DNA of 64,000 nt, taken from positions 1,168,001 to 1,232,000 of the forward strand of contig NZ_CP074349.1 in the NCBI RefSeq assembly GCF_018343775.1. Direction: 5' to 3'. Position numbers and translations under genes: made by a program. This stretch comes from Pseudomonas cichorii. GTDB lineage: Bacteria > Pseudomonadota > Gammaproteobacteria > Pseudomonadales > Pseudomonadaceae. Shown here piece by piece: positions 1 to 7,772 of this stretch (its first letter is position 1; every line of letters starts with the position of its first letter). The notes under the pieces are model-generated. The model saw nothing but the letters and a program-made list of their open reading frames with translations, had not been told where the DNA came from and made no database searches.

Positions 1-454
1 CTTCGCCATTGAGGGTGACTTCGCGCATGGGCAGGCGAAAACCGTTTTCCAGCAGCGTGGCCTGCAGGCTCGGGTCGGCGAACAGTTCACCGATGGGCTC
101 GCCTTCAGGTTCGCGGCCTATCAACGCTATCAGCGCCGGGTTGGCCAACAGCACATGTCCGGCACTGTCCAGCGCCAGCACCGGGTCGGTCATGGCGGCG
201 AGCAGGGCATCGAGTTGCAGGTGGCGGCGCTGGCCGGGGAGGATATCGACCACGGTGATCGCTTCGACGCCACGCACCCGGAACAACGCATCCTTGAGCT
301 CTTCGAGCATCTGATGGCTCAGGGTCGGCGCATCGATGTAAACGTTGGGAGGCACCATCTCCACGGCATCGAGATTCAGATTGCGTCCACCCAGGATGGC
401 CAGCACTTCCTGGGTGATACCGACGCGGTCGATGAAGCAGACATGGATACGCAT
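1..454 (-). CDS. TyrR/PhhR-family sigma54 enhancer-binding regulator (5' part only)
   Basis: The gene reads leftwards from the ATG at 454 and runs off the window, so only about 151 N-terminal residues are visible. They start MRIHVCFIDRVGITQEVLAI, an ACT-type ligand domain as in TyrR/PhhR proteins. A PAS-like segment follows (about residues 85-140, MTDPVLALDSAGHVLLANPAL). The sigma54 AAA+ domain and the HTH expected for the family would lie outside the window. Such proteins sense aromatic or other amino acids and activate catabolic promoters. The N-terminus resembles GcsR-like paralogues more than classical PhhR, but this is from memory. Family assignment is firm; the exact regulon is unknown. 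Confidence 0.8.
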   Translation of the reverse strand, partial: MRIHVCFIDRVGITQEVLAILGGRNLNLDAVEMVPPNVYIDAPTLSHQMLEELKDALFRVRGVEAITVVDILPGQRRHLQLDALLAAMTDPVLALDSAGHVLLANPALIALIGREPEGEPIGELFADPSLQATLLENGFRLPMREVTLNGE

Positions 455-513
455 GGGACGTTATGGCTTCTGGAGGGCGAAGAGGCGCAAGTATGCCTTG
501 TGGGCCAAGGTTT

Positions 514-533
514 TTCGCGAATGAATTCGCGAA
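514..533. repeat. REP-like palindrome
   Basis: TTCGCGAATGAATTCGCGAA is nearly self-complementary and lies in the short gap between the regulator gene and the DUF5064 gene. The same core (ATTCATTCGCGA) recurs near 51.9 and 58.8 kb, so it belongs to a dispersed extragenic palindrome family common in Pseudomonas. Confidence 0.6.
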
Positions 534-538
534 GAAGG

Positions 539-895
539 TTACTCCAGATGTTCCGGCTTGACCGGTTCACCCGGCCGGGCATTCAGCTTTTCGCGCACGT
601 CCTTGAACATCCTGTCGTAGTCCTTGTGCAGGTCGATGGGCATTGCGGCGAGGTTGGGCAGGCCGTGTTTCATGCCGATGCGTCCCGCGTGATGGGCGAA
701 GTTGAAGGCCAGATCCCTGGGTAACTGAAACTCTTCAGAGAAGGTCTTGCCGTTGATCTCGCCCTGCATGGTGAAGTGCATGCAGGTTCCTTCCTCGGGA
801 TCTTCACGCACTTCGTAATGGACATGAATGTCGTAGCTGAACCCTGAGCGTTGCAGGGCGGCGTGGGTGAGGTGCAGATGACCTGGCTCAAACAT
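539..895 (-). CDS. DUF5064 family protein
   Basis: A 118-residue acidic soluble protein starting MFEPGHLHLTHAAL. The ATG at 895 is chosen because the family starts at MFEPGHLH; an in-frame ATG 48 nt upstream would add 16 residues that look non-native. It has no signal peptide or membrane segment. The pattern (HVHYEVREDPEEGTCMHFTM, then a helical C-terminus) matches the small Pseudomonas-restricted DUF5064 family, whose function is unknown. It is likely a single-gene unit. Confidence 0.75.
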   Translation of the reverse strand: MFEPGHLHLTHAALQRSGFSYDIHVHYEVREDPEEGTCMHFTMQGEINGKTFSEEFQLPRDLAFNFAHHAGRIGMKHGLPNLAAMPIDLHKDYDRMFKDVREKLNARPGEPVKPEHLE

Positions 896-1005
896 TGAGG
901 TCGCTCCGTCAGAAATTGAAAGTGTACGGGTAGACCCCGGCATGTGTTCCGGGGTTCAGCACCATGAACAAGCACCTGACAGGATAGCCGGGTTGTTCTT
1001 TTGGG

Positions 1006-1467
1006 TTACTGATTCAGATCACGGGCAGGCTCGGGTCTGGACCACAGCCACATATTGCCCATCGCCATGCCCGCGATAGCGAGGTAGAGCCACCAGACAT
1101 GGTTGAGCAGGCTCAGCATCACGATGGCGCACACCAGCATGCTGATGGTTGCGCTGATCTTGGCGCTGCGCGTGACCAGTCGGCCATTGCGCCAGTTGCG
1201 CAGGAGCGGGCCGAACACGCGATGGTTTTCCAGCCAGGCATTGAGGCGCGGCGAGCTGCGGGTCGCGGCCCAGGCGGCCAGCAGAATGAACTCGGTTGTC
1301 GGCAGGCCGGGGATGAATATGGCGGCAATGCCTATCCCCAGGCTGACGTAAGCGAGGATGCCAAACAGAAAGCGCGAAAGTCTGGAGCCGGGCGGTTTAT
1401 AGGTCATGTTCACTACAGGCAGGTTCACAAAGCCCGGCCAGCTTAACAGCACCGGGCGTTTTTTCAT
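1006..1467 (-). CDS. DUF454/YbaN-type inner membrane protein
   Basis: A 153-residue protein with two N-proximal hydrophobic segments (FGILAYVSLGIGIAAIFIPG and the following LPTTEFILLAAWA) and one or two more near the C-terminus (ISMLVCAIVMLSLL, WWLYLAIAGMAMG). The PGLPTTEF and SSPRLNAWLENH motifs are typical of the DUF454 (YbaN) family, whose function is unknown. Its ATG overlaps the haem oxygenase stop codon as ATGA, which suggests translational coupling. An internal ATG at 1407 (MTYKPPGSRLS) is the start used by many homologues and could be the true one. Confidence 0.8.
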   Translation of the reverse strand: MKKRPVLLSWPGFVNLPVVNMTYKPPGSRLSRFLFGILAYVSLGIGIAAIFIPGLPTTEFILLAAWAATRSSPRLNAWLENHRVFGPLLRNWRNGRLVTRSAKISATISMLVCAIVMLSLLNHVWWLYLAIAGMAMGNMWLWSRPEPARDLNQ

Positions 1468-2078
1468 GCCTGAACCTGTTCGCCCTGTGGCGCATGCGCG
1501 TAAGCGTGTTGCAACAGCACTGCGAAGCGCTCGAACGCCGCAATGGCGCCCCGATCCAGCTGTGCTTCTTCTTCGGCACTGAATGTCAGGCCGTCCAGAG
1601 TCCGGATAAAGGTTTTCCAGCCTTCGGCACGGCCACCGGCCGGTTCACCCAGATGCCGTGCACCAAAGCTTTCGCTGAGGTTCAGGGCGGCGGCACGCTT
1701 GATCAGGAAGGCCGCGCCCAGCTTCGAGCCTTCGGAGACGAACAGCCAGCCCAGGGCTTCGGCCTTGCCCGGATTCTGCACCGCGCCTGCGACGGATTGA
1801 GGGATGTCGGTGTTGAGGTCCGCGAGGTCGGCCCTGGCCTGTTCTGCACGGCAGCGGGCGGGCAGGTCGGCGACGATATGGATCAGCTCGGGGTCGTTGT
1901 AGAGGTTTTGCAGTTCCGCCTGGAAAAGGTACTGGGCAACGACAAAACGCTTGTAGCTGTCCAGGGTTTCAAAAGGCGCATTGGCCTTGACTGCCTTGTC
2001 GAGCCGCTCGTGGGGCGCATGGGTAATCTGGTTGAGACGCTGGGAACGCAGGGCAGGACGAGTCTGCTCGGTTGTCAT
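1464..2078 (-). CDS. hemO: Haem oxygenase (biliverdin-producing)
   Basis: A 204-residue haem oxygenase of the bacterial PigA/HemO type, which opens the haem ring in the cytoplasm to release iron, CO and biliverdin. The proximal-histidine region is visible as THAPHERLDKAVKA (His about 23), and the distal helix signature as GWLFVSEGSKLGAAFLI. The ATG at 2078 has a GGAAG Shine-Dalgarno 8 nt upstream; longer in-frame starts lack one. The gene lies downstream of a haem-type TonB receptor and its sigma/anti-sigma pair, so it probably handles haem delivered by that receptor. A strong hairpin separates it from the receptor, so it may be partly uncoupled from it. Confidence 0.9.
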   Translation of the reverse strand: MTTEQTRPALRSQRLNQITHAPHERLDKAVKANAPFETLDSYKRFVVAQYLFQAELQNLYNDPELIHIVADLPARCRAEQARADLADLNTDIPQSVAGAVQNPGKAEALGWLFVSEGSKLGAAFLIKRAAALNLSESFGARHLGEPAGGRAEGWKTFIRTLDGLTFSAEEEAQLDRGAIAAFERFAVLLQHAYAHAPQGEQVQA

Positions 2079-2144
2079 CAGGTTCTTCCTTGCAAAATGA
2101 GAGGGCGTTGTTGAATAGACGAATGGCCAGCCCCCAAAGCGTAA

Positions 2145-2183
2145 AAAAAACACGCCGCCGATCAGGCTCGATGGCGTGTTTTT
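2145..2183 (-). terminator. Rho-independent terminator between receptor and haem oxygenase
   Basis: On the minus strand the stem AAACACGCC/GGCGTGTTT has a 16-nt loop and is followed by a run of about eight U. It lies between the receptor stop at 2207 and the hemO start at 2078. Read on the plus strand it also ends in five T, so it could work in both directions. Confidence 0.75.
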
Positions 2184-2206
2184 CACAAGGCTGGTGGTGG
2201 CTGGAA

Positions 2207-4777
2207 TCAGATGTCCCAGACCAGATTGACGCTGAAGTTGCGGCCCGGCTGGGTCAGGCGATCCAGGTTGGCCGGCGCGGTAGCACCTGCTTCACCGACA
2301 CCGTCGTAGCCGCGAACGTCATCCCAGAGCCAGTATTTCTTGTCGGTCAGGTTGTAGAGGCCGGCATTGACGGTGACGTCGTTCGTGACCTTGTAATAGC
2401 CGCTCAGATCCAGAATGCCGAAGCCCGGTGTGCGGAACTGTGAGGTCGAACCGTCCGGCTCATGGAATTCGCTGTCATCCACACGGTTCTTGCGTTTGAC
2501 CAGTGTCCAGTTCAGCAGGCCTCCGTAGTTGCCCTGCTCGTAGCCCAGGCCGAAAACGCCGGTCAGTGGGTTGACGCTGTTGAGCGGTTCGCCCGTGTCG
2601 TTGTTGCGGCCCTGGGCGTAGGCAATCGAGCCCTGGGTGTAGAGGCCTTGCGGCGCGCCGAAGCTGTCCAGATTCAGGCGGCCCTTGATCTCGGCACCTT
2701 TGATGGTGGCGTGCTTGATGTTGTAGGACTGGAAGGTAAGTTCATCGTAACCGGCAGCCAGACCGTCTTCGTTGATGAAGTCGCGGTACTTGTTATAGAA
2801 CACGGCGACATCGAACGAACCGGACTCGAAGCGGCCACGCAGTCCGGTTTCATAGCTCTTGCTCTTTTCCGGCTCCAGGTTCGGGTTGGGCTCGACCACA
2901 TAACCGGTCGTGGTGTTTTCGAAGCTGCCGTACAAGGCCTTGGCCGACGGTGTGCGGAAACCTTCGGCGTACTGGCCGTACCAGGTGTATTCGTCGCTCA
3001 GGGCATAGGTCACGCCGAATTTGGGCGATACCCGGTCCCAGGTCCGGTCCTTGTTATTGCCGCCGCTTGGATCGTCCAGGCCTTCGGAATTGAGGAATTC
3101 CTCGGTCATCTTCGGCTTCAGGCGGGTGTAGTCGTAACGCAGGCCAGGCATGAAGGTCCAGTCGTTCCAGCTGATCTGGTCCTGGGCGAACAGCGCATAG
3201 CTGGTGATGGTCGGGTCCGGGAAGTCACTGGTCGGCACCGGGTTGTCGCTGGCCACGGGGCTGGTGGCTCCGGCCACGGTACAGGCACCGAGCACCCGCG
3301 CACAGATGGCACTGCCGGTCCGCAGACCGCTGACTTTCTGTTGCTTGAGCGTGGTGCCGTAAGTCAGTTCATGATGGGTATCGGCAATCGCGAAGGCCTT
3401 GTCGAACTGAGCATCGAAGATCCACTGTTTTTCCTGATAGAGCGTGTCGCGAGTGCGCAACAGGTCGCGGCTGAACGGGAAGTAGCGTTCCTCGGTGTTC
3501 TGCTCGGTCTTGGCGTTCTGGTAGTTCAGACTCCATTTGGCTTGGTCGGCCAGCAGGCTGTCGAGGGCGAAAGTGTGTTCGATGCCAAAGCGCTCGCGGG
3601 TGATGGTGTCGTTGGTGGAGCGACCGCGGTACATGCCAACCCCGACGCCGTTGCCGAACGGCCCGCCGACCGCGCTGAGCTGGTTGGTGTCGCGATCATC
3701 CTTGTACTTTTCGTAGGTCAGCGCCAGGCGCGAGTCGTTGGCGTAGTTCCAGCCTAGCTTGGCCAGCACATTCTTTGCGCGCTGGTCTTCCGGGTTGGCT
3801 TCGGTACGGGTCAGGCCGGTGCCGCTGGTACTGCCGTAGGATTCGGTTTCATGACCTTCGCGCTGGCTCAGGTGCAGCAGCGCGTCGAAATCACCCTGGC
3901 GACCGGCGACGGTGCCCGAGGTCAGCCAGCTTTCATCTGCCGAGCTGTAGCCGGTTTTCAGGCGCGCCCCGACGTCTTTGCCGGGTTTGATGATGTCTTC
4001 CGGGTCCAGGGTGTAGTAACTGACCACACCACCGATGGCGCTGCTGCCGTACAGCGCCGAGGCTGGGCCGCGCAGGATTTCGACGCGCTTGACGATTTCC
4101 GGGTCCACATAATTGCGGCGGGTCTGGGCGAAGGGACCGGTGAAGAAACTGTCCGGCACCTCGACGCCATCGACCTGGGTCAGCACCCGGTTTCCGTCGA
4201 TGCCTCGAATGTTGTAGCCGGTGGTGCCGCCACGCTGGCCTGCGCCGCCCACCGAAACACCCGGTTCGTTGCGTACCAGATCGCGAATGTCATTGACGTT
4301 CTGGCGGTCCAGTTCGGCGCGGGTGTGCACGCTGACGGTGTTGGGAACCGAGGCGATGTCCTGCTCCTGACGTGTGGCGCTGACGGTGGTCTGTTCAAGA
4401 GCGATGACACCGGAGACGCGCTTTTCCAGCACGATGTTGTTGTCACCCAGATTGCGATAGCTCAGTTGACTACCCGACAGCAGGCGCTCCAGTGCCTGAG
4501 CGGGCTGCAGGTTGCCATTGGCGCCAGGGGAGACGACATTTTGCGCCAGGTCCGACGACATGCCGACCTGCCAGCCGGTGACGCGGCTGAACTCATTGAG
4601 CGCAGAAACCAGCGGTTGTCGGGTAATCGAGAACGTGTAAGTACCGGCAGCTCGTGCCTGTGGAGCGTTTTCGGTCGCGGCAATGGCGGGCATCGCCTGC
4701 ATGCCGGCGCTGAAAACCGCCACGGTCAGCAGCGAAAGTGCGAATCGCTTGCGCGTGTGAGTGAACGAGGATGACAT
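2207..4777 (-). CDS. TonB-dependent haem/haemoprotein receptor with signalling domain
   Basis: An 856-residue outer-membrane receptor. It has a signal peptide (about 1-33, ending AIAATE) and an STN signalling domain (about 46-110, YTFSITRQPLVSALNEFSRVTGW) that would contact FecR in the periplasm. The plug (about 130-245) contains NIRGIDGNRVLTQVDGV and VEILRGPASALYGSSAIGGVV. A C-terminal 22-strand barrel follows and ends in aromatic FSVNLVWDI. The FRTPSA and NPNLEPEKSKSYETG boxes are the FRAP/NPNL motifs of haem, haemoglobin and haemophore receptors. With fecI, fecR and hemO alongside, it probably imports haem and signals its own expression. HasR is the closest named type I would compare, but the ligand is not proven. 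Confidence 0.88.
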   Translation of the reverse strand: MSSSFTHTRKRFALSLLTVAVFSAGMQAMPAIAATENAPQARAAGTYTFSITRQPLVSALNEFSRVTGWQVGMSSDLAQNVVSPGANGNLQPAQALERLLSGSQLSYRNLGDNNIVLEKRVSGVIALEQTTVSATRQEQDIASVPNTVSVHTRAELDRQNVNDIRDLVRNEPGVSVGGAGQRGGTTGYNIRGIDGNRVLTQVDGVEVPDSFFTGPFAQTRRNYVDPEIVKRVEILRGPASALYGSSAIGGVVSYYTLDPEDIIKPGKDVGARLKTGYSSADESWLTSGTVAGRQGDFDALLHLSQREGHETESYGSTSGTGLTRTEANPEDQRAKNVLAKLGWNYANDSRLALTYEKYKDDRDTNQLSAVGGPFGNGVGVGMYRGRSTNDTITRERFGIEHTFALDSLLADQAKWSLNYQNAKTEQNTEERYFPFSRDLLRTRDTLYQEKQWIFDAQFDKAFAIADTHHELTYGTTLKQQKVSGLRTGSAICARVLGACTVAGATSPVASDNPVPTSDFPDPTITSYALFAQDQISWNDWTFMPGLRYDYTRLKPKMTEEFLNSEGLDDPSGGNNKDRTWDRVSPKFGVTYALSDEYTWYGQYAEGFRTPSAKALYGSFENTTTGYVVEPNPNLEPEKSKSYETGLRGRFESGSFDVAVFYNKYRDFINEDGLAAGYDELTFQSYNIKHATIKGAEIKGRLNLDSFGAPQGLYTQGSIAYAQGRNNDTGEPLNSVNPLTGVFGLGYEQGNYGGLLNWTLVKRKNRVDDSEFHEPDGSTSQFRTPGFGILDLSGYYKVTNDVTVNAGLYNLTDKKYWLWDDVRGYDGVGEAGATAPANLDRLTQPGRNFSVNLVWDI

Positions 4778-4901
4778 CTGTGGCGCTCCCTGACGTACTG
4801 CTGGTTATAGTGTTGTGCTTCTGATTGTTAATACGAATCAGTTGCATCGGCTATGACTAGACGAACGAGGGAGGACGAGCGCGTAAAAAAAGTTTTGTCG
4901 A

Positions 4902-5861
4902 TCAGTTGATGAGTACAACGGCGGGCAATTCACGCACGTTGGCCGAGGTGATGTGCGCCAGTGAACGCACCACGTTCAGGGGATTATCCAGCTTGTAGTT
5001 GCCGGTCACGGTGATGCGATCCAGTGCCGGATTGGTGTTGATGATCCAGCCGGGGTAGTAGCGCCGCAGTTCTGCAAGCACTTCACCGAGCGGGCTGTTA
5101 TCGAAGATCAGTCGACCCTGGACCCAGGCCAGGTCCTTGGCCGGGTCGAGCCTTTCCCGATGGCCAAAGCCCGATGGGCCGACACGCACGCTGTCGCCCG
5201 CACCGAGACTGACTCTGGAGTCGCCGCGTATGGCGCTGACGTCCACTGCGCCACGCTGGACCTGAACCCGTGCCTCGCCATCGAGGTAACGCACCGAAAA
5301 CTCGGTGCTGTTGGCGCTCATGCGGATCGGGCCGGCTTCGATTTCCATCGGCACGTTCGGGTCGAGGGCCACGTTGAAATAGGCTTCTCCTCGATAAAGG
5401 TGTGCCACACGCTGGCCGTCGTCCAGGTGGCTGGAAAAGGCCGAATCGGTGTTGAGCAGGACTTTCGAGCCATCGGCCAGTTCTAGGCGCTGGCGTTCGC
5501 CAACCACGGTCAGGTGATCGGCCTGGATGCGCAGCGGCAGGTTGCTGAAGTTGAGCAGCCCCAACAGCAGAACGGCGGCCATCGCCACAGGCTTCCAGTG
5601 TGGCCGGACCCGCTGCCATGCCGAAGGCTTGCGCGGTGACTGTAAGGTCGCTGCCGCGTGTTGCACCGTTTGCGAGTTCCAGATGGCCTGTGCCTTCTCG
5701 AAGGCTTTGGCATGGGCTGGGTCGGCCAGCAGCCAGGCCTCGAAACGCTCCTGCTGCCCAGGGTCTGCGCCTTCCAGTTCGATCAGCCAGGTCAGGGCTT
5801 GATCCATTGCGCTGTCACTCAGTACATCCTGGGCAAGCGACTGCGGGCGTTCTGTTTTCAC
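4902..5861 (-). CDS. FecR-family anti-sigma/signal transducer
   Basis: A 319-residue inner-membrane protein. The cytoplasmic anti-sigma segment (about 15-60, ALTWLIELEGADPGQQERFEAWLLAD) is followed by one membrane helix (about 93-110, MAAVLLLGLLNFSNLPL). Next comes a periplasmic FecR domain (about 115-215, GERQRLELADGSKVLLNTDSAF and LYRGEAYFNVA) and a C-terminal domain that binds the receptor STN (PLGEVLAELRRYYPGWI). It relays receptor occupancy to the sigma factor encoded just upstream, 76 bp away. The full domain order is present and nothing appears truncated. Confidence 0.9.
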   Translation of the reverse strand: MKTERPQSLAQDVLSDSAMDQALTWLIELEGADPGQQERFEAWLLADPAHAKAFEKAQAIWNSQTVQHAAATLQSPRKPSAWQRVRPHWKPVAMAAVLLLGLLNFSNLPLRIQADHLTVVGERQRLELADGSKVLLNTDSAFSSHLDDGQRVAHLYRGEAYFNVALDPNVPMEIEAGPIRMSANSTEFSVRYLDGEARVQVQRGAVDVSAIRGDSRVSLGAGDSVRVGPSGFGHRERLDPAKDLAWVQGRLIFDNSPLGEVLAELRRYYPGWIINTNPALDRITVTGNYKLDNPLNVVRSLAHITSANVRELPAVVLIN

Positions 5862-5937
5862 GGTGTTCCTCGGCTACTTCGGTTCGATCTGTTTGCATCA
5901 GTGCGGGGTAGCAGACTGCGGCAGCGTCCAGGCCCGG

Positions 5938-6456
5938 TCAAGCCAGGTCGAGTCTTGCCACGACTCCCACACAGATCGCCATGATCAGTTTCAGTTCTTT
6001 TTGTACGGTGCTTGCAGAGATGTCCAGTTGTTCGGCGATCTCCAGATAGCTGCATCCGTTAAGGCGGCTCAACGTGAATATTTTCTGTTGGCGCGGGCTG
6101 AGTTTACCCACAGTGGCACTGAGGCTTTCAAGCAGGCGCTTGGCGTGAGTAGCATCTTCGGGCGTGCTGAGTTGCGCGATGACACTTTCGACCTGCTCGG
6201 CGGGGGCATCTTCGACCAGAGTGCGGCCATGAATGCGACGCGAGCGCAAATGGTCCAGCGCCAGGTTGCGGGCGGTCTGGTAGACGAAGGGTTCCAGGTG
6301 ATCTATCGGGCGTTCGGTCAGGGCGCGGGTGACCCGCAGCCAGGTTTCCTGCAGCAGGTCTTCGGCGGTGCTGTGATTGCCCACCATGCCTTGCAAGGTT
6401 CGCAACAGCACCTCGCGTTGAGCGACAAACACGTCATTGAAGTGCGATTGCGACAC
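5938..6456 (-). CDS. FecI-type ECF RNA polymerase sigma factor
   Basis: A 172-residue iron-starvation ECF sigma factor. Region 2 is seen as AEDLLQETWLRVTRAL and FVYQTARNLALDHLRSRR. Region 4 is seen as LSPRQQKIFTLSRLNGCSYLEIAEQLDISASTV (quoted in part), carrying the HTH for -35 recognition. It heads the sigma/anti-sigma/receptor cluster, and a Fur box lies just upstream of its start. The expected circuit is Fur derepression when iron is low, then receptor-FecR activation of this sigma factor, which transcribes the receptor gene. Confidence 0.9.
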   Translation of the reverse strand: MSQSHFNDVFVAQREVLLRTLQGMVGNHSTAEDLLQETWLRVTRALTERPIDHLEPFVYQTARNLALDHLRSRRIHGRTLVEDAPAEQVESVIAQLSTPEDATHAKRLLESLSATVGKLSPRQQKIFTLSRLNGCSYLEIAEQLDISASTVQKELKLIMAICVGVVARLDLA

Positions 6457-6483
6457 AGAAATACCTGACCGGGAAAATCAGTG

Positions 6484-6502
6484 GATGATAATGCTTATCA
6501 TC
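6484..6502. promoter_or_regulatory. Fur box upstream of the ECF sigma gene
   Basis: GATGATAATGCTTATCATC is a 19-bp near-palindrome matching the canonical Fur box at 13 of 19 positions by hand alignment. It lies about 28 bp upstream of the sigma-factor ATG and is well placed to overlap its promoter. It implies iron repression of the haem uptake cluster. Confidence 0.75.
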
Positions 6503-6551
6503 CACATATTCGGTCAAGTCGGCTTTCTGTATTTTTCTTAATACTCGGCTG

Positions 6552-7553
6552 TTACTGCGCGTTGTGCAGCGCCAGGCAGTTGTCGAGCATGCGGTTGGAG
6601 AACGCCCACTCGTTGTCGTACCAGGCCAGTACCTTGAGCAGCTTGCCGCTGACCTTGGTGTGGTTGGCGTCGAAGATCGACGACAGCGGGTTATGGTTGA
6701 AGTCGTGAGAAACCAGCGGCAGGGTGTTGTAGCCCAGAATCCTGGAGTGCTGGCTGGCTTCCTTTAGCAGTGCGTTGACTTCGTCGGCGGTGGTTTCACG
6801 CTTGATATTGACGGTCAGGTCCACCAGGGAAACGTTGATCACCGGTACCCGCACGGCCATGCCGGTGAGCTTGCCCGCCAGTTCCGGCAGCACCAGACCC
6901 ACCGCCTCGGCTGCGCCGGTCTTGCTCGGGATCATCGATTGAGTGGCCGAACGGGCGCGGTACGGATCGGTGTGATACACATCGATCAGGTTCTGGTCAT
7001 TGGTGTAGGCGTGAATGGTGGTCATCAGGCCGCTTTCGATGCCCAGCTCGCGATGCAGCACCTGAGCGACCGGTGCCAGGCAGTTGGTGGTGCACGAAGC
7101 GCTGGAGATAATCTGATGCGATTGACGCAGGGTATCGTGGTTGACGCCGTATACGATGGTGGCGTCCGCGCCTTTGGCAGGAGCCGAAATAATCACTTTC
7201 CTGGCCCCGGCGGTGATGTGCGCGGCGGCTTTTTCGCGGTCGGTGAACAGACCGGTGCATTCAAAGACGACATCGATGTTCTGGGCTTTCCATGGCAACT
7301 CGGCAGGGTTGCGGATGGCGCTGACAGCGATACGGTCACCATTGACTGTCAGGCTTTCGCTGTCGCATTCGACGGTGCCGGCGAACGGGCCGTGAACTGT
7401 GTCGAAACGCAGCAGATGAGCGTTCATCTCGCTATTGCCCAGATCGTTGATAGCGACGACCTGCAGGTCTTGCCGGTAACCTTGGGTATAGAGTGCGCGT
7501 AGGACGTTACGGCCGATCCGGCCAAAACCGTTGATTGCAATGCGAATAGTCAT
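6552..7553 (-). CDS. gap: Type I glyceraldehyde-3-phosphate dehydrogenase
   Basis: A 333-residue NAD-dependent dehydrogenase that oxidises glyceraldehyde-3-phosphate to 1,3-bisphosphoglycerate. The nucleotide-binding start [15 protein letters not shown], catalytic cysteine motif [12 protein letters not shown] and C-terminal [12 protein letters not shown] are all intact. The ATG at 7553 is preferred: an AAGGA lies 8 nt before it, and the upstream ATG at 7568 adds only MKDDC. It diverges from edd around two HexR operators. It is therefore the catabolic, HexR-controlled gap of the Entner-Doudoroff regulon, acting on the triose released by Eda. Confidence 0.95.
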   Translation of the reverse strand: MTIRIAINGFGRIGRNVLRALYTQGYRQDLQVVAINDLGNSEMNAHLLRFDTVHGPFAGTVECDSESLTVNGDRIAVSAIRNPAELPWKAQNIDVVFECTGLFTDREKAAAHITAGARKVIISAPAKGADATIVYGVNHDTLRQSHQIISSASCTTNCLAPVAQVLHRELGIESGLMTTIHAYTNDQNLIDVYHTDPYRARSATQSMIPSKTGAAEAVGLVLPELAGKLTGMAVRVPVINVSLVDLTVNIKRETTADEVNALLKEASQHSRILGYNTLPLVSHDFNHNPLSSIFDANHTKVSGKLLKVLAWYDNEWAFSNRMLDNCLALHNAQ

Positions 7554-7574
7554 ACAGTCGTCCTTCAAGAATTG

Positions 7575-7589
7575 TTGTTGGAATTACAA
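7575..7589. promoter_or_regulatory. HexR operator (gap side)
   Basis: TTGTTGGAATTACAA fits the HexR consensus TTGT-N7/8-ACAA exactly with a 7-nt spacer. It lies 22 bp upstream of the gap start. HexR represses here and KDPG is the known effector that releases it. Confidence 0.75.
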
Positions 7590-7636
7590 GATTATTCTCA
7601 TAAAAATAGAAAACAAGCATTTTTAGTGGCAATATT

Positions 7637-7651
7637 TTGTTTTATCTACAA
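7637..7651. promoter_or_regulatory. HexR operator (edd side)
   Basis: TTGTTTTATCTACAA is a second exact TTGT-N7-ACAA match, followed by another ACTACAA. It lies 122 bp before the edd start, within the divergent gap/edd regulatory region, and probably controls the edd-glk-gltR-gtrS transcript. Confidence 0.7.
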
Positions 7652-7772
7652 CTACAAGCCTGAAAGGCTGCTTCAGTTGATCGAGATCAGGTTTTTTGCG
7701 CCTTGGCGCAGCATCCCGATAGCTGGCATGGTCTTTACGGGTGACCATAGACGTTAGCCTGGAGTTCATCAC

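Noticed and set aside
2462..3757. A 431-codon plus-strand frame opposite the TonB receptor
   Set aside because: Low-complexity Val/Ala/Gly translation with no domain; the receptor strand has signal peptide, plug and barrel motifs.
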